NCBI RefSeq assembly: GCF_017094465.1
Contig: NZ_CP064791.1
Span: 310,001-374,000 of the forward strand
DNA from: Halapricum desulfuricans
GTDB lineage: Archaea; Halobacteriota; Halobacteria; Halobacteriales; Haloarculaceae
Length of the DNA stretch: 64,000 nt
Reading direction: 5' to 3'
Both the position numbers and the translations under genes were made by a program. The notes under the pieces are model-generated. The model was not told the origin of the DNA. It searched no databases and worked only from the letters and a program-made list of their open reading frames with translations. Every line of letters starts with the position of its first letter. The stretch's first letter is position 1. Of this stretch, positions 18,624 through 27,601 are shown one piece after another.

Positions 18624-19871
18624 TCAACGGCCTCTGGAAAGGGGCTCACAGAGCGCCCACTCGTCGGCCCGCGGATCGAGATTCGCGGGCTCGCTGCCGC
18701 GTTCGGTGAGGATACCGGCGTGGAACAGCATCGCTTTCAACTGGAAGACCGTCGGCGAGTGGTAGCTCGCTCCCTCTTCGAGCACCGGCGTGCGAAGCCG
18801 GCCGTCGTCGGTCAGCGCACGCTCGCGCACGTCCGTCTCGCCCCGCAGGAACAACTCGACGGTGAATGTCGGATGCTGCCCGTGGAGCCATTCGACGAGT
18901 TCGACCAGCGACGGACTGGCGAGACCGTCGTCGTGCATCGTCTGGAGTTCCGTGACGAGCAACTCCGTCGCCGGATACGCGAAGACGACCCGCCGGGCGA
19001 GTTGTCCCCAGCGCGGCGCGACGTCGAGAAAGCGCTTGCGCGAGCGCTGCCACTGCTCGAAGGCGGCCAGCGCAGCGTCCAGGTCGGGGTGCTCCCGGAG
19101 CCCGAACCGGACGACCTCCTCGCCGAGGGAGGTGAGTCGGTAGTCCGGGCCGCGTTCCTCGATCAGCCCCAGAAACGCCGCGCCGTCGATCGCACCGTCG
19201 ACCGCGCCGACGACGTGTGTCTCGATCAACTCGCGGTGATCGCGGTCGTGAGCGATCGAAAGCGGGACCGCGAGGTAGTTTTTCGGGTGGTTGAGACTGA
19301 AGTTGCGGTCGACGACGCCCTGTGCGCTGGCCTGAAACCGGATCGCAGTGGCCTCTTTGGCCGTCCGGTTGCCGACCACGCGCGGCCGTTCGAGCACCGT
19401 GATCGAACCACCCTCGTCAACGCCGAGCACGCCGACGTTGAGTTGGCGGGCAAGCGTCCGATCGGTCGCGCTGATCGCCCCGGCCGGTGCGCTCACGAAC
19501 GCGACGTTAGCCTCGCCGAGTCGGTCGTAGGCCTGGATCACGCCCCGCTCGACGTCGACGCCCCCACTACCGCGGCCCTTCGCCTCGATGACGACCAGCG
19601 GCGGCTCCTCGCCGAGTCGCTCGACCGCCAGATACTCCGCCTCCAGTTTCCGGACGCCGACCAGGTCGGGATACCCTGAGCCGACCCGGACGTGGTTGAA
19701 CGGCGCGAGTCGTGATTTGACTCCGGCGGCGATCCGGCGGTCCTCAATCCACCGGTCCTGGGCGAACTGCGTATCTGCGACGACGTAGCTCTCGCTGTCG
19801 TCGTCGGGAAACAGGTGGCTCTTCGTGTGGGCCAGCACGTGCGGTTCGGTCAGCGACGCCGCGGCGGCCAT
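18624..19871 (-). CDS. PD-(D/E)XK nuclease-fold protein
   Basis: The 415-aa protein (ATG at 19871) has VGSGYPDLVGV followed about 30 residues later by LVVIEAKGRG, the D...ExK core of restriction-like nucleases. The C-terminal half is helical and may bind DNA or protein. It is convergent with mutS, with 19 bases between the stops. Its substrate is unknown. A TTG 27 bases upstream would add nine residues but is less likely. Confidence 0.6.
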   Translation of the reverse strand: MAAAASLTEPHVLAHTKSHLFPDDDSESYVVADTQFAQDRWIEDRRIAAGVKSRLAPFNHVRVGSGYPDLVGVRKLEAEYLAVERLGEEPPLVVIEAKGRGSGGVDVERGVIQAYDRLGEANVAFVSAPAGAISATDRTLARQLNVGVLGVDEGGSITVLERPRVVGNRTAKEATAIRFQASAQGVVDRNFSLNHPKNYLAVPLSIAHDRDHRELIETHVVGAVDGAIDGAAFLGLIEERGPDYRLTSLGEEVVRFGLREHPDLDAALAAFEQWQRSRKRFLDVAPRWGQLARRVVFAYPATELLVTELQTMHDDGLASPSLVELVEWLHGQHPTFTVELFLRGETDVRERALTDDGRLRTPVLEEGASYHSPTVFQLKAMLFHAGILTERGSEPANLDPRADEWALCEPLSRGR

Positions 19872-20053
19872 AACGCTGGCTTCGATCGGCCAGCTCAAGA
19901 GCGTTCCGCCGCGGGCAACCGCCGCCCGGATGTGAAGCGAACGGGACAGCGAAGAGTGGATGCTACAACGGGACAGCGAAGCGCCGGCGCTAGAAAAGCA
20001 GCCACCCCAGAAGGCTCACTATCAGCCATTGCGACGAGAAGTACTTAAAAGAA

Positions 20054-20890
20054 CTACTCCGCGATGCCCCAGACGTCGTCCTCCCAGCTTTTGGCCCGGT
20101 CGTCGTAGACGGGCTCGTCGCGATCGAGATCGTCGATGCGCCGGCGATCCTCGAGGTTGAGTTCCCAGCCGAACAGTTCGAAGTTCTGCTCGATGTGCGT
20201 CTCCGAAGTCGACCGGGGCAGGACGACCACGTCCTTCTCGATCGCCCACTGGAGCACGACCTGCGCGGGCGTGCGATCGTGTTTCTGGGCGATGTCCTCG
20301 ACCACGGGATCGTCGAGCACCTCGGTGCGGGCCAGCGGTGCGGCGGCCTCGACGACGACGTCGTTGTCCTGGCAGTACTCGACCAGTTCGGGTCGCTGGA
20401 GGTAGGGGTGGAACTCGATCTGGTTGACCGCGATCGGGACGTCCGAGACGTGCAGCGCCGCCGAGAGCTGATATCGGCTGAAGTTCGAGACGCCGACGTT
20501 GCGAACGAGCCCGCGGTCGTGCAGCGTCGCCATCGCGTTCAGCGTCTCCCGCAGCGAGATCGCCGGGTTCGGCCAGTGGATCAGGTACAGATCCAGGTAG
20601 TCCGTGCCCAGCCGTTCCAGCGAGGACTCACAGGCGTCGATCACCGACTCGTAATCGAGGTTCTTCGGCAGTACCTTCGAGGTCAGGAAGAGGTTCTCGC
20701 GGTCGTGTTCGGCGAGTACGTCGCCGATTTCGCCTTCGTTGTGGTAGCCCTCGGCGGTGTCGAGGTGCGTGTAGCCGGTGTCGAGCGCCGCCGAGACGGC
20801 CGTCCTGGCCGTGTCGCCGTCGAGCCGGTAGGTCCCTTTGCCGACGACGGGCAGTTCGCCGTTCGGAAGCGTAGCTGTCGGTACAGACAT
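20054..20890 (-). CDS. Aldo/keto reductase
   Basis: The 278-aa AKR has the family pattern: GYTHLDTAEGYHNEGEIG (catalytic Asp and Tyr), LTSKVLPKN (catalytic Lys), DLYLIHWPNP (His) and GVSNFSRYQL. The C-terminal VLPRSTSETHIEQN binds NADPH. It is a cytosolic NADPH-dependent carbonyl reductase with unknown substrate. The start at 20890 is chosen because upstream in-frame codons encode no AKR-like sequence. Confidence 0.88.
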   Translation of the reverse strand: MSVPTATLPNGELPVVGKGTYRLDGDTARTAVSAALDTGYTHLDTAEGYHNEGEIGDVLAEHDRENLFLTSKVLPKNLDYESVIDACESSLERLGTDYLDLYLIHWPNPAISLRETLNAMATLHDRGLVRNVGVSNFSRYQLSAALHVSDVPIAVNQIEFHPYLQRPELVEYCQDNDVVVEAAAPLARTEVLDDPVVEDIAQKHDRTPAQVVLQWAIEKDVVVLPRSTSETHIEQNFELFGWELNLEDRRRIDDLDRDEPVYDDRAKSWEDDVWGIAE

Positions 20891-21110
20891 CGGCCGATAG
20901 TTCGGTGGCGACGCGGTAAGGTTCTTCGCCTCCGCGGAACGAATGCTCGGGCCGGTCGCCGATCCGGAATGGGTGGTGTCCGTGCTGTTCGTGTTCCCTC
21001 CCGGTACTCTACGGCGTCTGGGTACAGGCGCGGCCGGGTACCTGACGGGCTCCCCCAGGGGGTGATATCGGACCCGCCGACTTATCCGACGGCCGCTATT
21101 ACAGGCTGGT

Positions 21111-21269
21111 ATGCCCGCAACACTCGAGGTCTCCTGTGAGAACGACGATTGCGAACTCGACATGGCCGAACTGCACTACACCTACGACATGCCGGACGAC
21201 GTCACAGTCGAGGACTTCCAGTGTCCGTACTGTGGTCGGTCAGAGACGCTGCGAAAAATCGACGTGTAG
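21111..21269 (+). CDS. 52-aa zinc-ribbon protein (DUF7559-like)
   Basis: The short ORF has SCENDDCELDM and FQCPYCGRSE, two cysteine pairs that can hold one zinc. A TATA-like cttatcc lies about 28 bases upstream of the ATG, fitting a leaderless mRNA. The pattern matches a small protein conserved in haloarchaea; the DUF number is from memory. Function unknown. Confidence 0.7.
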   Translation: MPATLEVSCENDDCELDMAELHYTYDMPDDVTVEDFQCPYCGRSETLRKIDV

Positions 21270-21293
21270 GTCGCAGGTCACACCAACAGACGA

Positions 21294-21809
21294 TCAAAGC
21301 CGGTCGAGTGCATTCTCAATCTCGTCGTAGTCCGGGAACTCCGGCCACTCCCGCGCGGCCCAGGCGTACCGGACCGTCCGATCCCCGTCGATGAGGAACA
21401 CTGCCGGCCGGGATTCGCTGACGCCCGCGAACCCGCCGAGATCGTTGACGACGCCGTACATCTCGGCGACGCCGTTCTGGGGGTCGCTGAACAGCCGGTA
21501 CGGGAGATTGCGATCCGCGATGAAGGTCTTGTGCTCGTACGGCGTCGAGATCGAGAGGCCGACGATCGTCACGTCGTACTGCTCGTCGAAGGCCCGATCG
21601 GCCAGCTCCTTCCAGATGTACGTCGCCGGAAATGCCCCGTCCATCGAATGGAACACGAGGAGGACGGGCCCGTCGGCGGTGAGTTCCGACAGGGCGACGT
21701 CCTCCCAGTATTCGTCGTTGACCAGCGGGCGGACGAACTCCGGAGCGGACGCCCCTTCCTCGGGGTAGTCCGGTTCGTCGAGTTCGACGACATCGAAACC
21801 GAGGTCCAT
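21294..21809 (-). CDS. AhpC/TSA (redoxin)-fold protein lacking peroxidatic Cys
   Basis: The 171-aa protein follows the peroxiredoxin fold: a VLLVFHSMDGAFPATYIWKE strand-helix, TIVGLSIS, YRLFSDPQNGVAEMYGV and PAVFLIDGDRTVRYAW. The place of the usual TxxC active site reads DGAFPAT, and I see no cysteine in the protein. It is probably a redoxin scaffold or a substrate-binding form. Its stop-start spacing to the upstream glutaredoxin-like gene is three bases, suggesting a redox pair. Confidence 0.75.
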   Translation of the reverse strand: MDLGFDVVELDEPDYPEEGASAPEFVRPLVNDEYWEDVALSELTADGPVLLVFHSMDGAFPATYIWKELADRAFDEQYDVTIVGLSISTPYEHKTFIADRNLPYRLFSDPQNGVAEMYGVVNDLGGFAGVSESRPAVFLIDGDRTVRYAWAAREWPEFPDYDEIENALDRL

Positions 21810-21812
21810 CCG

Positions 21813-22085
21813 TTATGCCCCCGTTCCGTAGGTCGTCTCGATGTATTCGACGATATTCTCACTCTCGGACATCGTCACGCCCGTCGTCTCGTCGACGATA
21901 GCTGGAACGGATCGTTGCCCGGTGAGGCGCTTGACGGCGTTGCGCTTGGAGTGGAGCGGTTCGACGAACCGCGACTGGTAGTCGAGATCGTGCTCCTCAA
22001 GCGTCCGGACGACCCGCTCGCAGAACGGACAGGCTTGCAGTCGATACAGTGTGATGGGAGGGTCCTCGGGGGTTGACTCACTCAT
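21813..22085 (-). CDS. Glutaredoxin-like protein
   Basis: The 90-aa protein has YRLQACPFCERVVRTLEEH, a CPFC redox site, and SVPAIVDETTGVTMSESENIVEYI, the cis-Pro and C-terminal GST-N/glutaredoxin pattern. It is the first gene of a two-gene unit with the Cys-less redoxin. The role is thiol-disulfide exchange in the cytosol. Confidence 0.85.
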   Translation of the reverse strand: MSESTPEDPPITLYRLQACPFCERVVRTLEEHDLDYQSRFVEPLHSKRNAVKRLTGQRSVPAIVDETTGVTMSESENIVEYIETTYGTGA

Positions 22086-22344
22086 TGGTTCGTGTTCCCG
22101 ATACGACCGACAAACGGGTAACTGTTTGTACTCCTGCAAGAGCTAAATCGCTGGTCCGTCAAGTACCCGGACCGTGACGGAGACACCAGTGAGTCGCTTT
22201 TCGTGTGGGGCGTGGTAACGTGGCGAGCGTTCGCGCACGGCTCGAACGTGTGTTTTTCGCCGCTCGGGTCGCCGGCCTCGCCGACAATTCCACCATCTAT
22301 TATACCGTTCACGACGAACCAGTCACGCGACCAGCCCAACAGCT

Positions 22345-23145
22345 ATGAGTCAGTTTCCACTCCTCGATCGATTGCGTCGCCCCGAGTACACCGGCGAGAA
22401 CCGCTGTCGACCGTGTACCGCCGTCAATCTCGGCATCATCGCGGTCGTCGGTGCCGTGATCGCAGTCTGGAGCGCGGTCGCGGCCGTCCTCGCCGTTGCC
22501 GTCGGGCTCGCTGTGCTCGCGCTTCGCGGGTACGTCGTCCCAGGCACGCCGCGGTTCGCTCCGCGGCTCGTCGAACCGCTCCCGCTGGATTTCGGCCATA
22601 GCGAGCCACCACGCGAAACCGACGCCCTCTCGGACGTGGGCGACGGAACGGACGGCCCGGATCCCGGAGCCATCCTCGAATCGCTCGTCGCCGCGGGGGT
22701 CATCCAGGACGACGGCGAACAGCTGTTTCTGAACGACGCGTTCCGCGAGGCCTGGACCGACCGTATGGCGACGTTGCGATCCGCCGACGAGTCCGAATTG
22801 CTCACCCGCGTCGAGGACGCGTCGCCGGTGGACGTCGAGGCACAACTCCACGACGACCACGTACTTCTGGCGGGAGGTCAAGACGTCTGGTTGCGCCGCG
22901 CTGTCGCAATCGCCGAGACGGCTGCGGTCGAAGCGCTCGAAGACTGGGAGCTGTCCCCGGACGTTCGAGCGCTCGCCGCACGGCCGTTGCGCAATTTCCT
23001 TCGAACGTGTCCGGTCTGTGGCGGCCCAGTACGGGAATCGACGCGAAAGAACTGCTGTGGCGGCACAAGTTCAGTATACGAAAACCCGGAACAGCCAGTC
23101 CTCGCGTGTGAGGACTGTGAAACGGTCGTGATCGAACTGGATTGA
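22345..23145 (+). CDS. Membrane protein with C-terminal zinc-finger region
   Basis: The 266-aa protein has one long or two short hydrophobic stretches at about residues 28-62, then a soluble acidic region, and ends with CPVCGG, KNCCGG and ACEDCE cysteine pairs. An AT-rich tattatacc box lies roughly 40 bases upstream. No family is recognised. The layout suggests an anchored protein with a metal-binding tail in the cytosol. Confidence 0.65.
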   Translation: MSQFPLLDRLRRPEYTGENRCRPCTAVNLGIIAVVGAVIAVWSAVAAVLAVAVGLAVLALRGYVVPGTPRFAPRLVEPLPLDFGHSEPPRETDALSDVGDGTDGPDPGAILESLVAAGVIQDDGEQLFLNDAFREAWTDRMATLRSADESELLTRVEDASPVDVEAQLHDDHVLLAGGQDVWLRRAVAIAETAAVEALEDWELSPDVRALAARPLRNFLRTCPVCGGPVRESTRKNCCGGTSSVYENPEQPVLACEDCETVVIELD

Positions 23146-23307
23146 GTCCCCGCCCTGAAGTGCGCGACTTTCTTCGCGCTTCTGCGAAACAACCCCAGAG
23201 ACGGGCGCTGGAAGGAACGGTATCTCCATGATCAACTCGCCTCTCGGCACATGCGTATCACAGAGAAGGCTCCTGCACCACCGCTGACAGACGTATGGCC
23301 AACAGTA

Positions 23308-23997
23308 TCAGGCACGCTCCCGGCGGAGCACGGTGATCAGCGTATCGCGATAGTACAGGGCCACGGCGCTGACTACGAGCAGAGCGACGAGGAGGGTCAC
23401 GGCGCTGATGATCCGGTCGTCAGCCACCTGTGCGCCCACGAGATTGAACAGCAGGATCGACGGGAACCGGCCGATTGCGGCGAGGACGATGAGATACGGC
23501 ATAGAGATCTTGGTGATGCCGGCGACAAAACAGATCACGTCGTCGGGTAGACCCGGAATGAGGAAGAAGCCGAAGATGAGCGGCGCCCCCCTGTCAGCGG
23601 AGTTCGTGTCGAACCTGTCGATCCACTCGGGGGCGACGAACCGCTCGACATACGGGCGGCCGTACCGCCTAGCGATCACAAACACGATGGTAGTGCCGAT
23701 GAGGGTCCCGACCATACTGTAGAGGGTGCCGTACCAGACGCCGAAGACGTAGCCGCTCGCGACGCCAATGACCTGCCCCGGGATTGGAGCGACCACGACC
23801 TGCAGCGTCTGGACGGCGACGAACATCACGGGTGCCCACAGGCCAAATCCAAGTAGCCACGCACGGAACTGCTCGGCCGACCGCAGAAAGGGGAGATACT
23901 GCCGAGCGAGGAGATACGACCCCACCAGTACGGTCGCGACCACCGCGACGTGGACGGCGACGCGTCGCCGGTTCGCGGCCGACGTGAACAGGCCCAT
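23308..23997 (-). CDS. TVP38/TMEM64 (DedA-type) membrane protein
   Basis: The 229-aa protein has about five hydrophobic segments and the family core: PGQVIGVASGYVFGVWYGTLY and GTTIVFVIARRYGRP, then IPGLPDDVICFVAGIT. The family is linked to lipid scrambling or transport. A tttatatta TATA box lies about 28 bases before the ATG, fitting a leaderless mRNA. The position just left of the accessory region may mark the last core gene on this side. Confidence 0.85.
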   Translation of the reverse strand: MGLFTSAANRRRVAVHVAVVATVLVGSYLLARQYLPFLRSAEQFRAWLLGFGLWAPVMFVAVQTLQVVVAPIPGQVIGVASGYVFGVWYGTLYSMVGTLIGTTIVFVIARRYGRPYVERFVAPEWIDRFDTNSADRGAPLIFGFFLIPGLPDDVICFVAGITKISMPYLIVLAAIGRFPSILLFNLVGAQVADDRIISAVTLLVALLVVSAVALYYRDTLITVLRRERA

Positions 23998-24229
23998 TCC
24001 GTCGGCTGTTTCTCGCGCTAATATAAAAAGACTACTCGGAGGAGGGCCGCGCTCTCGGCAGTTTGAAAATACGGCCTGTGTCGACAGTTCCTGACAGATT
24101 ACTATCACACGAAAGTGAGCGGAAGTCCGGATGGAATCAGACCCTTGCTAATGGTTCTATGACATCCTGACTACTATAGTATGTCTACCTGAATAGTCAT
24201 CCCACCACATCCGAGCGAGTCTCCTATGT

Positions 24230-24958
24230 TCACCTGCTATCGGCCAGACGGCCCCCCGCGAAGCCGCCGAGCGCACCGAGCCCGGCTCCGTAGGCAGCAA
24301 GCACCAGCAATCCGAAGAACATCCCCGCGACAACCACGAAACCAAGTCCGGTCTCTTGTACGGTAGCGAGTCCCGAATACAGGCCAACAGTGACGAATCC
24401 CACAAGGGTCAGTGCCGGGGCCATCGCCAAAAATCCGGAGAGTGCACCGACACTTACTGGCCGCCCCGTCACTGGCTGTTCGAGATAGCCTGCGAGGCCA
24501 CCGCCAAGGATTGGCGAAAGAGGGACGAACGAAAGAATCGTCGTCGCGACCGCGCCGAGAATCGCCGACGATCGGTACGTGTCGACGTCTCCCCCCTCCC
24601 TGACGTTGTGATAGGCGCGATGGCGGAACACGACGTATCCGATAGCAAACAGAACGAGTCCGATACCCGTTACGAGGAGGCCGATCCCGGTCCAGTTTAC
24701 GACCTCCAATGTGAACTCGAGCATCTCAGCCTCTGTGAGATCCCGTTCCAAGATGACAACCGTGATCTGACCAGCTTCGATATCTTCGGCAATCAAGTCC
24801 CGATCGACGACGAAAGTTACGGCAGTTCCACCGACGGTCAGTGCCATTCCACCGAGTGCAATAGCCACTGCGACGAGCCAATCGACGTACTCGGGTAACG
24901 GCTGAGTAAACACGAGATCGTCTCGTTCACTACTGGCCGTATTGTCTGCTGTTTCCAT
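24230..24958 (-). CDS. Multi-pass membrane protein of unknown function
   Basis: The protein (about 242 aa from METADNT) has about five hydrophobic segments and ends in a Gly-rich AYGAGLGALGGFAGGRL stretch that recalls small haloarchaeal membrane proteins of the DUF5518 type. A loop with RDLTEAEMLEF lies between the first two helices. The next 24 codons upstream give no better start. No catalytic motif is seen. Confidence 0.6.
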   Translation of the reverse strand: METADNTASSERDDLVFTQPLPEYVDWLVAVAIALGGMALTVGGTAVTFVVDRDLIAEDIEAGQITVVILERDLTEAEMLEFTLEVVNWTGIGLLVTGIGLVLFAIGYVVFRHRAYHNVREGGDVDTYRSSAILGAVATTILSFVPLSPILGGGLAGYLEQPVTGRPVSVGALSGFLAMAPALTLVGFVTVGLYSGLATVQETGLGFVVVAGMFFGLLVLAAYGAGLGALGGFAGGRLADSR

Positions 24959-25142
24959 ATGTTGAGGATACAACGCGGTTCACCTTAACTGTGGTCTAGA
25001 ATACACTTCTGGAATGATGGAGTGCACTGGTGGCGAATGAGGGCAGTCTCACTCAAGAGGTGGATCCGCGCTGATCGTCTGCTGTTGGTCACCGGAACAA
25101 GAACACGACGACAGTCAGCTATTAACGGCTGTCAGTATACAT

Positions 25143-25859
25143 TTATCAGATGACACTCCGTATCTGACCGCGGTCCTGACGGTCTGGCTGGCCACGCGGT
25201 ATCTCGATCATCGACCGTTCCGCTCGCTTGGGCTTCGGTTCAGCAGGACTTGGTGGCGTGAGTTTGTGGTCAGTATCGGGTTCGGGTTGTTCCTGACCGG
25301 CGGTGTGTTCGTGATCTACTTCGCGGCTGGGTGGGCGACTGTCGAAGGGTGGTTCGTTGCTGAAGAGCGGACGTTCCTCAATGCCTTCGGGGTGAGCGTG
25401 GCGATCTATGCGGCCGTGGCGTTCCTCGAAGAACTCCTATTTCGAGGGTACTTCATCACGAACGCGACCGAGGGAGTCCCGTCACGATTCGTCAGCCGTT
25501 TCGATGGTATCCTCCCGGGACGCTGGCTCGGCGCGGTTCCAGTCGCAGTCGCCGTGTTCGTCTCCTCGCTTGTGTTCGCACACTTTCACGGCGACGTGCT
25601 GACCGCCATGCAGTATCTCCACTTCAGGCTGGCAGGCGTGTTGCTGGCGCTTCCATACGTCCTGACCGGGCGGCTCGGTGCCTCGATCGGGCTCCACTGG
25701 GCGTTCAACGTCGGTGTGACGAGTCTGTTCAACGTCGAAGGCCCTTCCGGCCTTCGTCCGACTCGAGTTCGATGGCCCGCCGCTGTGGGTCGGCGAAACC
25801 GCACTGACCGAAACCGGCATGATTGTGGTAACGATCGGAATTGTGTTATACGCTGAACA
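25143..25859 (+). pseudogene. Broken CPBP-family intramembrane protease gene
   Basis: The frame from 25143 reads YLTAVLTVWLATRYLDHRP and then the CPBP core with FLEELLFRGYF (EExxxR site), FAHFHG and GLHWAFNVG. No ATG, GTG or TTG start is found near the expected N-terminus. Near 25747-25757 the frame shifts: one extra base in a ggccctt run moves the true continuation (PAFVRLEFDGPPLW) to another frame. The 3' end abuts the left end of a TnpB element at 25860. So the gene lost its start, has a frameshift and carries an IS at its end. A sequencing error at the C-run could explain the frameshift but not the rest. Confidence 0.75.
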
Positions 25860-25897
25860 GGCGCAATACCACGGCCTTCAGGCCGTGGATACGCGCC
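25860..25897 (+). repeat. Left-end palindrome of TnpB element
   Basis: The nested inverted repeat has GGCGC (25860-25864) pairing with GCGCC (25893-25897), and inside it CCACGGCC (25869-25876), loop TTCA, GGCCGTGG (25881-25888). It fits the TnpA-recognised end hairpin of IS200/IS605 elements. Confidence 0.7.
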
Positions 25898-26000
25898 GTC
25901 ACTCAGTGACACCTTCCACAGACTCAACAAGACTGGATATTCCACTCCAAACACAACCATTAATATACTCTATTTCATAACTAGTTATGAACACAGTACG

Positions 26001-27257
26001 ATGCTGGAGACAACCCGCACCTACGTCGCACGCATCACGAACCACAGTCAGGTTCGTGACGGCCTCGACCAGTGCGGGTTCTCCGCGTCGAAACTGTGGA
26101 ACGTCGGACGCTACTACATCCAACAACGGTGGGACGAAGACGGTGAGATACCCGACGAAGCCGAGCTGAAGTCGGAGTTGAAAGACCACGAACGCTATAG
26201 TGACCTGCATTCTCAGTCAAGTCAGCGAGTTCTCGAAGAACTTGCTGAGGCGTTCAACGGATGGTACAACTCCGACGACGGCAACAACCCACCGGGCTAC
26301 CGGAAACGTGGCGACCGACACCCTCGCTCCACCGTCATATGGAAGAAACGAGCCATCAAGCACGACGACAAGCACGGCCAACTTCGCCTCTCGAAAGGCT
26401 TCAACCTGAAAGAGGGTCGGTCTGACTTCATCCTCGCGGAGTACGAAACTCGCCCTGACGTAGAAGTCGAGAACATCCAGCAAGTGCGTGCCGTCTGGAA
26501 CGGCGACGAGTGGGAACTCCACCTCGTCTGCAAGAAACAGATTCCTGTCGAAGACGCACCCGGTGACAACACGGCGGGTATCGACCTCGGAATCAGCAAC
26601 TACCTCGCCATCGACTACGAGGACGGCCCCTCAGAGTTGTATCCGGGGAACACGCTGAAAGAGGACAAACACTACTTCACCCGCGAGGAGTACCAGACCG
26701 AAGGCGAGAACGGCCCGTCGAAGCGAGCGCAGAAGGCTCGGCAGAAACTCTCCCGACGCAAAGACCACTTCCTTCACACCCTCAGCAAGCACATCGTTGA
26801 GCGGTGTGTCGAAGAAGGTGTGGCGAAAATCGCGGTTGGCGACCTCAGTGACATCCGCGAGGATGAGAACGGTGACTCGCGGAATTGGGGTGCGTCGGGG
26901 AACAAGAAGCTGCACGGTTGGGAGTTCGACCGATTCGCCCGTCTCCTTGAATACAAGGCCGAGGAACACGGCATCCTTGTTGACCGTGTAGACGAGGAGA
27001 ACACGAGCAAGACGTGTTCGTGTTGCGGGCAGATTCGGGATAGCAACCGTGTGGAGCGCGGTCTGTACGTCTGTTCGTCGTGCGAGACGACGATGAACGC
27101 AGACGTGAACGGTGCGGTGAACATCAGGAGAAAGATAACTCAGAGTCCCCCGACGGGGGATATGAGTAACGGCTGGTTGGCACAGCCCGGAGTCTTCCTG
27201 TTCGACCGTGAGAGCGGACGGTTCACACCGAGAGAGCGGGGAGACTGCAAACCCTAA
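26001..27257 (+). CDS. tnpB: RNA-guided endonuclease TnpB (IS1341 type)
   Basis: The 418-aa protein has the N-terminal OrfB domain, RuvC-I AGIDLGISN (D195), a zinc ribbon with C339/C342 and C358/C361, and RuvC-III MNADVNGAVNI (D368). The expected RuvC-II glutamate (usually E-D-L) reads AVGDLSDIR, with G280 in its place. Active TnpB cuts DNA guided by an RNA from the right end. Here the missing glutamate means activity depends on a relocated acidic residue or is lost. The frame is intact, arguing for recent activity or selection. Confidence 0.9.
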   Translation: MLETTRTYVARITNHSQVRDGLDQCGFSASKLWNVGRYYIQQRWDEDGEIPDEAELKSELKDHERYSDLHSQSSQRVLEELAEAFNGWYNSDDGNNPPGYRKRGDRHPRSTVIWKKRAIKHDDKHGQLRLSKGFNLKEGRSDFILAEYETRPDVEVENIQQVRAVWNGDEWELHLVCKKQIPVEDAPGDNTAGIDLGISNYLAIDYEDGPSELYPGNTLKEDKHYFTREEYQTEGENGPSKRAQKARQKLSRRKDHFLHTLSKHIVERCVEEGVAKIAVGDLSDIREDENGDSRNWGASGNKKLHGWEFDRFARLLEYKAEEHGILVDRVDEENTSKTCSCCGQIRDSNRVERGLYVCSSCETTMNADVNGAVNIRRKITQSPPTGDMSNGWLAQPGVFLFDRESGRFTPRERGDCKP

Positions 27258-27276
27258 TATCCCAACGCTCGGGATT

Positions 27277-27304
27277 CCTCCGCCTTCAGGCGGAGGAGGA
27301 TGTC
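27277..27304 (+). repeat. Right-end hairpin, probable omega-RNA 3' scaffold
   Basis: CCTCCGCC (27277-27284), loop TTCA, GGCGGAGG (27289-27296), then aggatgtca. By analogy with IS605 elements the RNA scaffold ends here, and the guide would be the next 15-20 bases (from about 27305), which lie in flanking DNA. Confidence 0.6.
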
Positions 27305-27601
27305 AATGTGGGCGCGCTGGCGGGACCTGACAGGGTTTGACGAGTCCTTCCGCCGGGACGCCGTGAATCCGGACCGGCCGACACCCTCCAGGGATTGACT
27401 GGTGTTCTTGGAGCCGATTTGCTAGAGGACTGTGCGTGACGAAGCGCCGGTGGAGTTACGGTCACGGATCACAGACTCTGATCTATACGAAATGCAGAAG
27501 AAAACCCGCGGTTCAGCCGTGGGTAGCTCAACTCAGCCACTCATCAATGACGGGCACGGAGTTGGGGAAACTTTCTATAATACGCTGTAGTACACTAAAA
27601 C
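27305..27601. other. About 300-base non-coding stretch with IS-end-like hairpin
   Basis: I see no convincing gene here. A short open stretch (27306-27398) reads MWARWRDLTGFDESFRRDA and may be the C-terminal relic of a gene. At 27504-27524 ACCCGCGG-TTCAG-CGTGGGT-type pairing resembles a left-end hairpin of an IS200/IS605 element without a transposase, so a decayed element end is likely. An AT-rich ctataatac box near 27572 precedes the next gene. Confidence 0.45.

Larger units (their letters stand above)
25860..27304 (+). mobile_element. IS1341-type (IS200/IS605 group) element with tnpB only
   Basis: The element runs from the left-end hairpin (outer GGCGC/GCGCC arms and inner CCACGGCC-TTCA-GGCCGTGG at 25860-25897) through tnpB to a right-end hairpin at 27277-27296 and the terminal GGATGTCA at about 27304. 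The right end shares cccaacgct and ggaggatgtca with the second element at 53.3 kb. There is no tnpA. Exact ends are estimates, since this group makes no target duplication. It sits at the 3' end of the broken CPBP gene. Confidence 0.75.

Noticed and set aside
20943-21066. Possible 41-aa membrane peptide upstream of the 52-aa zinc-ribbon gene
   Set aside because: The hydrophobic start is suggestive, but the likely continuation is in another frame and no promoter is clear.
22203-22601. Plus-strand frame of 132 codons before and across the 22345 gene
   Set aside because: It overlaps the better-supported 266-aa gene in another frame and has no domain.
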